A stretch of DNA of 64,000 nt from Cryptomeria japonica. Taxonomy: Eukaryota > Streptophyta > Pinopsida > Cupressales > Cupressaceae. A model generated the notes under the pieces. The model ran no database searches. It was given only the letters and a program-made list of their open reading frames with translations, and was not told the DNA's origin. Made by a program: the position numbers and the translations under genes. Numbering within the stretch: the stretch's first letter is position 1; each line of letters opens with the position of its first letter. Positions 35,995 to 48,686 of the stretch are shown here, piece by piece. The stretch spans positions 124,001 to 188,000 of the forward strand of contig NW_026728906.1 in the NCBI RefSeq assembly GCF_030272615.1. The letters are read 5' to 3'.

Positions 35995-38900
35995 TAATGT
36001 GTTCCTAAAAAATCGCCCTACAGTAGAGCTTCAAATTTGTCAACTTGGTCTCCATGATCAACAATTTAATAAAAAATATATATAATTTAAAATACACTAA
36101 TCAACCATGAAATAAAATCTCCTATTTTTATTTTATTATTTATACGATGAATTTTATAAACTTCAATTCATCGGGATTTTTAAAATCACAGTAGAAACAC
36201 CTTCGGATTATCATGTCCTCACAAGAACACAAAAATATTATGGCACAAATCCACATTCCTTTCAGATGCTCAACCTCAATCAAAACCTCTATAAATCTGC
36301 AGTCATAATTAAAATAAATTACAAACATGTGAGTACCAAAAAACTAGTGGAGCTCAAAAAAAGAAAATGCACAGATTGAGATGAATGATAAGCTCTTAAT
36401 ATCTTTGATCAACTTAGGGGTGATTAAAAATACATATCTAATACAGTTCCACCTATAATATCAGATGCTATCTAGAATCATGTAATGTTTCATGGATAAG
36501 ATTAACATAACCAGGCATTATTCTAACAACTAACCATCTAGCAAACTTACATAGAAGAATATTCTAGTTAGAATATCATACACTAACAACACATAGCTTG
36601 AAAAATTGGCGTAGGCTATTTTGGGTTCATGGAGGTGCGAGCAAACGTTAATCTATAGTAAGTGAAATTGCTCAAACCCACAAAAAGGTCATTTGGAGCT
36701 CGTCGATTTTGCACAAGTCACGAGTTTTCTCTTGCACAAGTGTTTATCCTTTTGTAGACTACGGTCTTCTTCAGCATGGTTTTCTATGTGGTTTTCTTCT
36801 ATTTTTTTGTGTGTGCCTGGTTTATTCGTGTGTGTACCTAATGTTCAGATTGCTTTGGAAAACCAGGTTATTTCCCCTGTTGGTGAACTTTTAACTAGCA
36901 CATTTTTCAAGGACTAGTGCACCCAACACCCCTATTTTGCTAAAATAGGCTCAACTGTTGAGAGATGAAAGTGGACCTTGTAATTTGCATGAATCTAATT
37001 TGTTTTGTTGTCCCATCACAACAAAATGTTTCGAAAAGGTGTGAACTTCATATAAACACAACTCCCTTTCCCATTCTAGGAATCAATGTACTCAATATAG
37101 AAAACCAAAAAACCTAGTCAATCAAGCATTCAGGGAGCGAAACGATAAAGAAGTCCCAATTTGATTATTCAATCATTGAAATATATGCTATAGCAATTAT
37201 GATCAAGTGTATTATGTAATTCGTACCTAAGATAAGGTGTCATCATTTCACCATTTATCATTTGCTTAGCCTCTTTTCTTGTGGGGGCATGCATCCTATC
37301 TCATCATTATCATTGTTGAAGAGAGAACACTAATACGCGGTTTGGATAAGGTAATCCCTTATATGAAATAGCCATTTCTCCCAATTTTCTCTATCTACAG
37401 GTCCAAATCCGATAACAAGAAAGTTAAAGAAAAGTAGACCAGACATTAGCAGGCATCACAAAACATTGATTGAACGAAAACCCTAAGAACAGGGCACCCA
37501 GCAGTCATTGACCCATATTTTTAAGAGGCAAGTGATCAAATATTGTCGATTTCATTTTCGATCATCTCTCAATTTTCCCTCAACTTTAGACACGGATCTC
37601 CAACGTTTCTCTCTAGTACAATTAGCTTCATATTACAGTCCCAATTTCCTCTCTATGTCTCCATCTCAGATATGTCTTACTCTTTCTATATTTCATCTTG
37701 TATCTACTACATTCTATAAAACTTAGTCATTTTACCATTGTTAGACTAGTTCATCTATAGACACTTCACTGTCTCCATCTCATGCAACAAAAGGAACAGG
37801 AACCTAATTTCGTATCCCTTCCTTAAAGACAACAACTAGTCCTATTCTTATTACTAATTATGTTGTGTCAACTAAGATCTTCTAGCTTACATTGGTCAAT
37901 CGTAGGATCTTGTTTCCTCCATTTCAAGGTTTACATTGATTTATGAGATGGTATGATTATATATGCTACATAAACCAACATTTTTTAAGGTATGATCCCA
38001 TATTGTATTGGTATAAAATTGGTGGTACTGAAACCAACATTGATATAGAAAAAAATAGACATTTTTATTTCTAACGTGTTTCCATCTACATCTTTCACTT
38101 GTCTTGCAATTGTGTACATTCTCATGTAAATACCAACGATGTTATACTCGCGCCCTTTTATGCTTCATACCATAATGTGACTCCTCTAATTCCATAAGAC
38201 CAGGAGTGCGCAAGGAGTGTAATGCTTCGTGTGGTTCATGTAACTAAACTCGGCTTCTATTTGTAGATATGAGCAAAGGTTGTGTTTTTATCACTTAAAA
38301 TGTGCTTTATATGTTTTCTTAAATGCTCACATATACATACTGGTGGCATAAAATGAAAGTAAGCGTGTAGGACTCAATAGAATATAAAATAGTGACTAGT
38401 GATTTAGAACTTTCCTTGGTGTAACCCAATAAAAAATATTGAAAAGAATGGAGTTGTACCCTCATCTCTAGTATCAATTAAATGCAAGATTCACAAGCCA
38501 ACTTCTCAATTTGAGTCTTAAATACAAAGTGGACATTACCTAGCACTTATGTAATTTCGTACAATATTGTATTCTTGTGGAAAGAGCTTGCTTAACAATA
38601 TGCTCGAGTTCTACGCTCATTGACTAATTCTCTCCAATGACAAAACTTATGTTTCCATGAGTTGAAATCTAGAATCTCCATTTCCAAGTGTTGCACCATC
38701 TTATTACTCGACGTTTTTCTTCATCCAAATCTATTGATTGATATCTTCATTATTTTATAGTCTCTCTTTTCAATGTCTTCCCCCAAGCTAAACTATGCAA
38801 CCAAATAGCGTTCACTTCCTTGTCAACCTCAATCAAAACCTAGAATAAAAAACATGCACCTAGCTATCAAATATGGAATAAAATACATGCACTTGTCTAA

Positions 38901-39744
38901 AACAAATTAGCACTTCCCTAAATAAATCATGTAGAAAACTTTCTCCAATACCAACCGATCGATAATCAAATCGAATATTCCATTCTAATCTCACCATCGC
39001 TGATTTTTGTTCTCTTCACTTATGTGCCGATCCAATGCACTATGCTACTGATGTGAACATTCAGAAAGCCAAAATTGGTATCTTCTACATCTACACCTTC
39101 CACTTGTCTTGAAATTTTGTATGTGGTCAAATTTTGTGCCTACAATGTTATACATAATATTTCGCACCCCTTTGTGATTTATAACAATATGTCACCCCTG
39201 TAATACCACAAGACTATTTAATAAAGAGTATGTTGATTGAATAAGATTTATGTATTTGAAATATGCTTCTTTTTTGTTGTGAGCATGTACTATGTTTTTC
39301 ATCAACTCAAGACATTATTGTTGCAGTTTCTTAAGAATTTGAGTATCTGCAGTAGTTGCATAGAATGAAAATGAGCAAGCTTCAAAGACATAGGTTATAT
39401 AGACATCGAAGGCATGAAAGAAGAGGTCGTGAAGCTTTAGAATGAACTGATGTATGAAGCTCTATTTTATTAGATCATTTATAAATGCATGGGAAAAGTA
39501 GAAGATTATGATATTTGCAGATCTCACTGATAATGTATGAGTTATATCTATTATCTTATTCTTGATGGAAATGCGATTGCCAATTTCTCAATATGACGAC
39601 ACTTTTATCTTCTTCGTATCAATCAACAAATACCTTGAGATATTGGAAATTATATTCAAAATGCGCTTACAACTTACCTTAAAATGTGTTACAGCAAAGT
39701 GAAATTTTAATGTTGTCATCAAAGGGACAAAACGACATCAATAT

Positions 39745-39964
39745 TTAATTTTCAATCTTTGGAATATGATGAGGACATACTGATGTCCAAAACAGATGCT
39801 ATGAATGGCACAAGAGGACGCCAATAACCCTAAAATGATAGTTTTATTCAACGGTTAATTTTCAATCTTTGGAATATGATGAGGACATGCTGATGTCCAA
39901 AACAGATGCTATGAATGGCACAAGAGGACGCCAATAACCCTAAAATGATAGTTTTATTCAACGG
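39745..39964 (-). terminator. 110-bp duplication with two poly(A) signals, GLP copy 4
   Basis: Same duplication as in unit 1. AATAAA on the minus strand lies at 39958 to 39953 and 39848 to 39843. Confidence 0.73.
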
Positions 39965-40021
39965 TGAGAAAAAAGAATTGGGAAAGACGGTCTTCATTGG
40001 GAGACCTCTTGTTTGTTTTGT

Positions 40022-40782
40022 TTAGTATGCGAATTTCTTTTGAATGTAATTCACCAGTTCCTGGGTGATGCGGAAGGCCTTGCTCAAAACGGAATCGGGG
40101 AGAGGGGGATTCGCCGCAAACAGAGAATTGGCGATTGTCTGAACTCCGGGAAACTGGCTGCTCAATCCAGCTATGGCCACTGCATTTTCATGCCCCACAT
40201 TCTGCTGGAAATGAACAAGTGCCTTTGGAAACACAAACACATCTCCCTTCTCCAAAGTTTTGCTGAGAAATTTGTTGCTGGTGTCAATGAAACCCACAAG
40301 AAGCTGGCCTTCCAGTAAAACAAGAACTTCGGTGGCTCTTGGGTGTGTGTGAGGAGGATTTATTCCACCCACTGCGTAGTCGATGCGGACCAACGATATT
40401 CCAAACGTATTGAGGCCTGGTATCTGTTTAACGTTCGCCATCGTTACGTTGGAGCCCACATCATTGTCGGTGTTCCCTGCCTGCCCAAGTCCCCGGAAGA
40501 AGAAATCGTTTGCTGAAACTTGCATTGGGTCTTTGCAAACGAACCCGTTCACCAAAACTGTTTAAAACAAGATCAAATCAATCTGTCTGTTAGTAACTCG
40601 ACTCGTCTAATAAGCAAATCATTATCATTGTTTATGTATAAATATTCTCACTCACCGTTGCTTTCCTCATCTGCAACGCAGAAATCTTGCAAGGGATCCG
40701 GATCCCCTGCCATGACCCTGTCGCTGTAACAGCATATCAACAGAAAAAGTCCCAACGTGAAGTAAATCATGCGGTTAGCCAT
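40022..40782 (-). CDS. Germin-like protein, copy 4 (F140L variant)
   Basis: Exon 1 runs 40782 to 40656 and exon 2 runs 40557 to 40022. Reading frame, splice sites and metal ligands are intact. One base change at 40267 turns Phe140 (TTC) into Leu (CTC) in the segment between box 1 and box 2 (NKFFSKTL becomes NKFLSKTL). Phe and Leu are both plausible hydrophobic residues here, so the change looks conservative. The same change is present in copy 5, which suggests that copies 4 and 5 descend from one unit that already carried it. Confidence 0.96.
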
Positions 40783-40946
40783 TGTAATAGAAACGCAGAC
40801 ACAAGAGATCAGGATATGAATGTCTATTACAAACCCATTACACGCTTTATATAGCCCAAACCATAACTCTCCGCAAAGACTAATTCATCTTGACTCCGTA
40901 TATTTCACGGATCCTTCCAGAGTTGTTGCTCTTTTCCTTACGTCAC
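40783..40946 (-). promoter_or_regulatory. GLP copy 4 core promoter
   Basis: TATA box at 40853 to 40847 and TGACG element at 40946 to 40937, unchanged from copy 1. Confidence 0.63.
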
Positions 40947-42583
40947 ACTAAGTCTTACTGCATGTGGTTGTCTCGCCTGCTACCGCAGATGTATTCTCAC
41001 CATCCTTTCATTAACGTTGAAATTTTCTATCTTCTCCCTGCCCTGCTGCGTATGCCTATCTCAAGATCAACTTACCTCCTGCCTTACACGTATTCTCGCC
41101 ATCGCCATCATTTTAGTAATGTGGAATTGTTTAGACTTAATTGGAACGGTGGGCTTCTTCAAAGGAAACAATATATAAATCTTTCTCCACCGTGGGAGAA
41201 TCGGTATGAGAGGAAAGTTTCTTTCTTGGAGTTGGATATTGGCCTAAAGACTGTCCATGCTTTGTACCCTTTTTCAATGAGATTTTTATCTCTCGTCATT
41301 TAAATTAATTTATGTTATTCAATGTTTATTTCTCAGATTGTCTATGTTCTAGGACAGAAAAACATTGCTCAAAATAACTTATGTTCATTTACTTTACATT
41401 GAATGCGTTGATTAGAATATCTATTTCACATCCATCTACAATTTTGAAGTCAAGTAGGTGTATTACTTTTCTTTAGCAGTTTTGGAGACCTAAATTATAG
41501 GTTTAAGACAACATATGCAAACATAAGAACCAATTTATGGAGGATAAATGTATAAGAAGATAGATTTTGGAGAGGTATTCTACAAGAAAAAAAACTTTTT
41601 GGTGGTGTTGAGAATCCCATCTTGGAAGAGACCATGTTGTCCAAGGGATCTAGTATTTAGAATTATTTAAGATCGTTTTATTTTTCCAAACCCTAGAGGG
41701 TAGATGGGTAGCGGAAATAGAATCCGGTTTTGACATTACAATTCACTAGAATCCATCACCTCTATAAGATATAACCTTATTAAGACGTTGATGTCTGATT
41801 TTCAGAATGTCATGGGTGAGTAGTTTGAATGCATCTTGAACTACCTTGGGTCAAGGTACAACAGTGACTAAAAATCGTACCGCTTCCAATACTCATAACT
41901 ATAATGAATGTAAACCGCGATATTTTAGAGAAAAGAGCCTTCATTCTCAAACTGTTGATGGGTGCGAAAACATTGCTCACGTTGCGTTGAGTGCGTTGCT
42001 TAGATTGTCTCTTTCACATCCATCTACAGTTGAACTCGGCCAAAATTTAATCTTTAGGTGAGTGTGTTGTTGTAAATGAAGTGCATTGTTGTAAATGAAG
42101 TAGGTGTCTTTTCTAGCAGTTTTGGAGATCAAAATTTTACCTTTAGGTGAGTGAATTCTCTTTAATAAAGTAGGTTTACTACTTTTTCTAATGTTTGAGA
42201 TCTGTCTATTTCCATTTTTCGACACCAAAACTTTTCGTCCAGTTGACTGCATTGTCCTCTCGATTCTCCTTTTAACAAAGTACATACAGTTGATTTAGAT
42301 GATTTATTTTTTATTATTTTTGTGAGATATATGTTTATTTAATATTTTTTTTAACTTAATGTTTTGATGAATTAGTTGTTTGGGGTAACTAAATAGGAAA
42401 ATATAATATTAAAGATTATTTTTTTCCTCTTACTTCAATCAAATATATGAGAAAAGTATTTCATATTGATTAGACATTTCATTTTATTTATTTTTATTTA
42501 TATTGATTGAATTTTCTTTTCTTTTATATCAAATAATATGACAATTATAAATAGTTTATAAAAAATATTCAATTTGAGAAGTA

Positions 42584-42706
42584 AAAAATGCGTTAAAAGT
42601 GATATATTGGGATGATTCTTGGTTGGGAAACGTTTAGTTCCATGATCCCTTGTTTACCTATCAAGAATTATCTTTTTACTCTCTTTGGATAAGGGTGGCT
42701 AACTAA
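42584..42706 (+). mobile_element. Possible LINE remnant (unit 4)
   Basis: Same short degraded frame as at 4508-4630. Confidence 0.33.
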
Positions 42707-43590
42707 TGAACTTTTTACAATTAAGAAATCAAAGTGATCAACAATCGAATATAAGGAACAAATAGAGTGAGAGGGGGAATAAAATTCTACACCTGATCGA
42801 TTCATGATTATAATAAGTGGTTCATATTATAGAAGAGCAAGTCAATAAAACAGTTTGGTCATATTTTACGCTAGTATAATCTCAGTTTTCTTGATAACTA
42901 CTCGAGTACATTTTTTTTTAATATCTCTCATAGGTTTTACCTTGTCTTTCATACCACACTCACAATCTCCAATTCCCCATTGAGTTTCCACAAATGACTA
43001 ATACGAAAGGTAAATCTACATCCATGTAAGAGCATGGACACCGGGAGTGATCTAATATTGGATGCAATTAAGTGAGGAATATTTTTTGAATGAATCCCTA
43101 TACTTTTGGACCCTTTAATGACATGGTTTGCATAAGTAAGAAAATGTTTATTAATGTAGAGAGCATGGTTTTAGGTACTTTTCTATGTGGAGGTGATACA
43201 AATAGGCATGGGTAGCCTATGCGGTTACAGATGATTGTGGTTCTTCCATCAACGCTATTCTCTTTTTTATTGAATGATATGGTGTAATAGAAAAGTCAAG
43301 AATATACAACTAGCAATTGCACCTTGGTGTGCAATATGTACGCCGAATAGATGTGGAATGATTATTAAAAAAAATTGATCTATTTTTTCATATATTTGTG
43401 CAACACGTGAGATAAATTAGCAAACCATTTAGTAAATGATATTATTTATTCAACAAAGGTCTCAACATTTGAAAAAATTATAGATCCAAATCAACTATGC
43501 ATCTACTTAAACGGACAAATGCAATCAAACAAAACCCTTAAACCGGGAATATAATCGAGTTCCATTACCAATATTCTTATGTTTTGTTTG

Positions 43591-44259
43591 AAATAGGGAG
43601 AGAAGGAGAGAGGGAGATATAGGGATATAAAGAGAGAGATAGAGGAGGAAGAGTGAGGGAAAGATAAAGGAGTGAGGAGATAGAGTTAGGCGATAAATAT
43701 AGAGAGGAAGATAGAGATCGAGATTGATATAGATATGGAGAAGAATAGGGATATGGATATGAGAGGAAGAGATAAAGAGAGAGGAGAGAGAAATAGATAG
43801 AGATAGAAGAGATAAATATATAGAGAGGGGGAGAGAGAATGAGCGAGGGATAACTTTGAATCAATTGTGCATTCATTAATACAAACCAAACATAAGTGAA
43901 AGAAAACCTTTCAATCAAAAGATAATTGAACTCCATTACCAATAGGCTCATGTTATGTTTGCAATAGTGAGAGGGGAGAGATGAATAGATAAAGAGAGCG
44001 AGACATGTCTGGAGATAGGGTGACAGAGGAAGAGAGAGCTAGAGATGGGAATGAAGAGAGGGAGGTGGCAAAGAAATAGATGGTTAAAGAGAGTGAGACG
44101 TGCCTAGATAGAGTGAGAGAGGATGAAAAGGACAAATAAAGAGAGATATAGTTGTAGAGGGATAAGGAGAAATTAAGATAAAGATTAGGAGATAGAAACG
44201 GATAGAAAAGAAGAGATACAAAGATACAAAAGGGGAGAGAGAGAGAGAGGGAGGGAGGG
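43591..44259. repeat. GA/GATA-rich purine tract (unit 4)
   Basis: Same two-block purine tract as at 5515-6183, same length. Confidence 0.85.
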
Positions 44260-47250
44260 ATATTTTTGGGCCAATTTGTAATTCAAACTCGTTAATGAAG
44301 ATGTTAACATAGGTTGACACCTAGTATGGTGGTTATACCTTTTGTAAATCTTTGAACCAATAGTAATAGTATTAACATAGTATTGAATGATTTGTAATTG
44401 CCATGTATAACCTCATTTTGTGTGTTTTGTCACGTATGCACTATCCTTTAGTGCATTATCCACTTATACTTCTCAGTACATAATACATCTGAGGAATTTT
44501 GTAGATAGAGTGGCAAGGGAAGAAGTTACATAGAAGTTGTATACTTCAACACTTCTCTTGTTTGTATTTATTTCTCACATTTGGGAGTCTTAAATTACAC
44601 ACTATAATTATTTTCTCGATATCCATACTTGCCTTGCTTTAGCTTTACAAACAACCTTATGACCACACATAATAAGGTCAAGTCATCCTAAAGCCCATAC
44701 AACCTTGCATCCCTCTAATGACATGTGTGGTTAATAATCACATTCTAAACTGAATTAACAATAGCTTCGATTTTATGTCCAACGACCATTAAGTTTAATT
44801 TAATCTAAATTGTTCTATTGATCTAGATTCTCCTTTAAATAAGAATAATATTTAAGAAGTCATAAACATATAATTTAATATTAAATTTTTTAAATACATA
44901 ATTAATTATTTTAATATTATAAACTTTTAAAAGCAATAAATATTAATAGATAAAAATTTCAAAATAAATTAAAACAAATTATTTTTAAAATTCAAAATAT
45001 AATTTAAAAATAATAATATATAGAACTTTTTACATTTTTAAAAATACTAAAAAATCGAACTATTTCAACAATGAGGTTTAGACCAACCATGCACTACAAT
45101 TTGCAATCAACAAATAACAAATGGTATGAGCACTAAGTAATTCATCATATATCTTCGCATTTCTCCATCATAATCAGTAAAATTCAATTAACTTTGAGAA
45201 GTAACAAGAACCCATGCAAAATGTAGAAAGACAGCACAAACATCCACCATATCTTCAACAAAACTTATGTATTAATTTCAACAAGTCTTGGAAACAATCT
45301 CTAGCTTCCTCCTCCTACTCTACTTTCTAACAGTTCTGCTCTACTCTATTATCCACCTATTAACCTTTAAAAATGAGAAGGCAAACCTTATATAGAAGTC
45401 TTGATACAAATGAATGTCCGAGATTGATTTGAATTTAATGGCCGAGATTTAACCATGAAACCCTAATTAGGGCTAGTTATAACAACAACCACTTTAACCA
45501 ATGAGAAAACTACAACACTTTGGGCACATGTCCCTCTTTGAATGTGGATCAATGAGAAATGAGATTAGGTACATTGAATAATATTTGATGTAATGCCATA
45601 TGTCACTTGCTCCTCCTTTGATGAGTTAGGTTCAATACACCTACAAGAACTAACTTGGCATCACTGAATTGGTCTATGATGATCAAGCACCACCTTAGCT
45701 TGCATGTCTCCCTAGCAATATGTCGACACTCAACATCATCCAATTGCTTGATGTGATGGTTCATATTCTCAAATTGCATCCTCTTGAAAATCAAGTTTCT
45801 AGCTTTGATTAACTCTTCTAAAACTATTTATAACATGTAATTTTTTTCATATCAGTTATCTTTTTCTTGAATAATATTTTAGGAGATTGACAAAATACCT
45901 AGGTTTACATTTATTATACTTTTAGTATTGTTATCTATTCTTTCATTGTGGTAGATGTAAAATGTTTCTATCATAATTTTGTGGGATACATATATGACTA
46001 ATCCATTACAATACAAGGAACATTTTGGAGCACCAACAACAACTACGTATTTAGACTTTGTTAGTGTATCTGAATGTTCCTTCTAGATAAATTTTAGAGT
46101 TGATATTAGCTTGTTAGGATGTTGGTTTCTTGGGATTCTATGCCTGTGTGTGATGACATTTCATTATATTAATTAAAATATTTCTAATTGATAGAGTTTC
46201 TATTTTATTTATGATTTTAATATACATATTTATATAATTTATAAAAAACTTTTCAATAAAATATTTAATATATTTATAAAAATCTTTATCATAATAATGT
46301 ATATTTAATTCAAATAAAAATTTCTATCTTAATTTGTTTTAAATTTAATGAAAAATAAATAAATAAGTATAAATTATTTTGTAATTTATGAAATAGGCTC
46401 ATGACAATAACTGCATAGTTACTCTCTAGTTGGTATGATGTCAAAAAAATTAGATGCACGTAACATCATTTGGCTACCAGTTGGAGGAATTGTTGAAGAG
46501 ATTGTATGGTTAATTAGTAACTTATATTTCATAAGTTTTATTTTTCAAAAAGCTTTGAATGAAACCTACACTAGATGTGTGTGCATGTAACCACCCAGAT
46601 GATGGAACTTTACTACATTTTGTGTAGTATAATTCACGAAATGATACTTCATCATTAAAATATGTGAACAATTTTTAAAATAACCAAATTGGAAAGAGCA
46701 TAAACAATACGGGGGCAAAAAGAACACAAAATATGCACTAGGAACTATTATTGTCTTCCTCCATAAAAGCCTCCGCAAAAAAGTGCTTGTAATAGGAATA
46801 AATCTCTGGAAGCAATTATTCTCATCCAAAATTCATGTAACAAAGATTCATAGTTGACAAAGGATCTTTTCATCAGCAATGGAACAAGGGACACTATAGC
46901 CTAAAAAGGCAAACGTGACTACCAAAATAAAGTAAAACTAGATGAGGCCATGAGGCAAAACAAAATCTCCACATGCCCTCTAATGCTAGATAACTGGTCT
47001 AAGTGGTGCAAAACATGACCTTGAAGAACTCAAGTAACGGTAAAAAAAGGTTAAAAATTAGACCAAGAAGGAGTCTTGCGGCCTTGTAAATAGCCAAAAT
47101 GACATTCATGCAAGGAAAAATTAATAGAGAAAGACAAAACAGTTTTATTCAAATTGTTCAAAATTCATGCAAAAATAGATAAGCAACATATGCAACTCTA
47201 AGATTGACCAAAAATTGATTTGATTTGACAATATTTATGTTAACAACAGC

Positions 47251-48686
47251 CAAGAGGGAAGAATGAGAGGGGGGTGAATCAGTCTTCACCGGAATAACAA
47301 ACTTTACCGCAAAACACAGATTTGATAAACTGCAGTAATAAGACAGATAAGAAAATTAATAGCACAACACACAACACTAAGATTTTGATGCGCAAAACCC
47401 AGTTAAGCGAAAAACCATGGTGGGAACCTACCCACAGTAAGATGATACTCTACAATAGTATGTGAAAATATTACAATGAGGAATGCACATGCATTCAGGC
47501 ACACTGCCTAGAGCTCACTGCTCAAATAATATTTGCTCGGAAGGCTACAACCCTTAGGGAAGTCTCACTGACTCGCAATAAGATTTGGACTACAATTTGA
47601 AAGAAATGAACGGAAAGAATAGCATCTCCAAATAGAATCTCACCACAAACTCAACATCGAAGGATACATCACATGTTCGCACACAAACCTCTCTCTGATA
47701 ATGAAGACACAACATCAAACAACCAAATTACATGACTATATCACCTATATATATAATTTATCAACCTTGATAACAAGGTCGGCTAAACCCTCGACCCTCA
47801 ATTAAAAAATTACATCACACGATACAAACACTGACCACCAGACCAATATAGTGGTTTACATAGCATAGCATGGTTCTAGGTCAAATTCCCAAACACATAA
47901 CTCCACCGAAAATCACGCAAAGATCAATCGCAACACGCTACACCACCAGAAATGGTGCATAACACACAAATCATCACTGGTTGATAGAAACCACCAAAAA
48001 CTCACACAACGATAAATACAGATTGCCAAAACAAATAGGACATAATTAAAAAAAATACCAGCAAGCACATTAGAATCATCCACAATAGCTGCACCAACAC
48101 TACTTTTCAAATCTTCATCGGTCAACGTCTGAAAGCTAAAGAACACAACCAATCAACAACGGCCAGGAAGAAAGATAACTTGCGGAGAACCAAATCATGA
48201 TTCAACTGAAATTAAGATACACAAGACCTTCCCAAGAAATATCCCAAAATCTCAGCACCAGATCTGATCACACCAAAATATACCAGAGGATATACCGAAC
48301 TCTGCGAAACAGTGATCAACAAAGCATCGCTACAAACCGGATCAGAAAATCTTCCCAATCTGCAATCACCAGAGAAAATCATAGGAATATGTTGACATCA
48401 ATGACCACAACATATCCTAGCATGACCAACAATATCCAACAATTTATGCCAAAACAACCACTTTATATCACTAGTTCAAATCAAATATCTATGCCAAAAG
48501 ATCAGCCTATGCAAATTTTACCACACCAGAAAGTGCCAAAAAGCCAGCACACAAGGATCGGCTTTTTAATAAAATATCCCAAACCTTTACACATGCAGAT
48601 TGACCATAGTAAAATAATTGATCGTCTTATTAAAATTGAAGACAAATCATCTTTTAGCTAATTAAGCGCTTCCACTATCCACACAA
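47251..48686. mobile_element. Conifer-type repeat (unit 4)
   Basis: Copy of the stretch at 9175-10610, with T at 47598 shared only with unit 5. Confidence 0.43.

Larger units (their letters stand above)
25385..38076. repeat. Tandem array unit 3
   Basis: Third unit, offset 25,384 from the first. It has the most private bases of the five, nine by my count: G at 29075, T at 30649, A at 31357, G at 32129, T at 32279, C at 33068, A at 33913, A at 35637 and G at 37371. It shares T at unit position 333 (25717) with unit 1, but A at unit position 5355 (30739) with units 4 and 5. Confidence 0.97.
28255..39744. other. Intergenic between GLP copies 3 and 4
   Basis: Same contents as 2871-14360. All nine private substitutions of unit 3 fall here. 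No gene seen. Confidence 0.5.
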
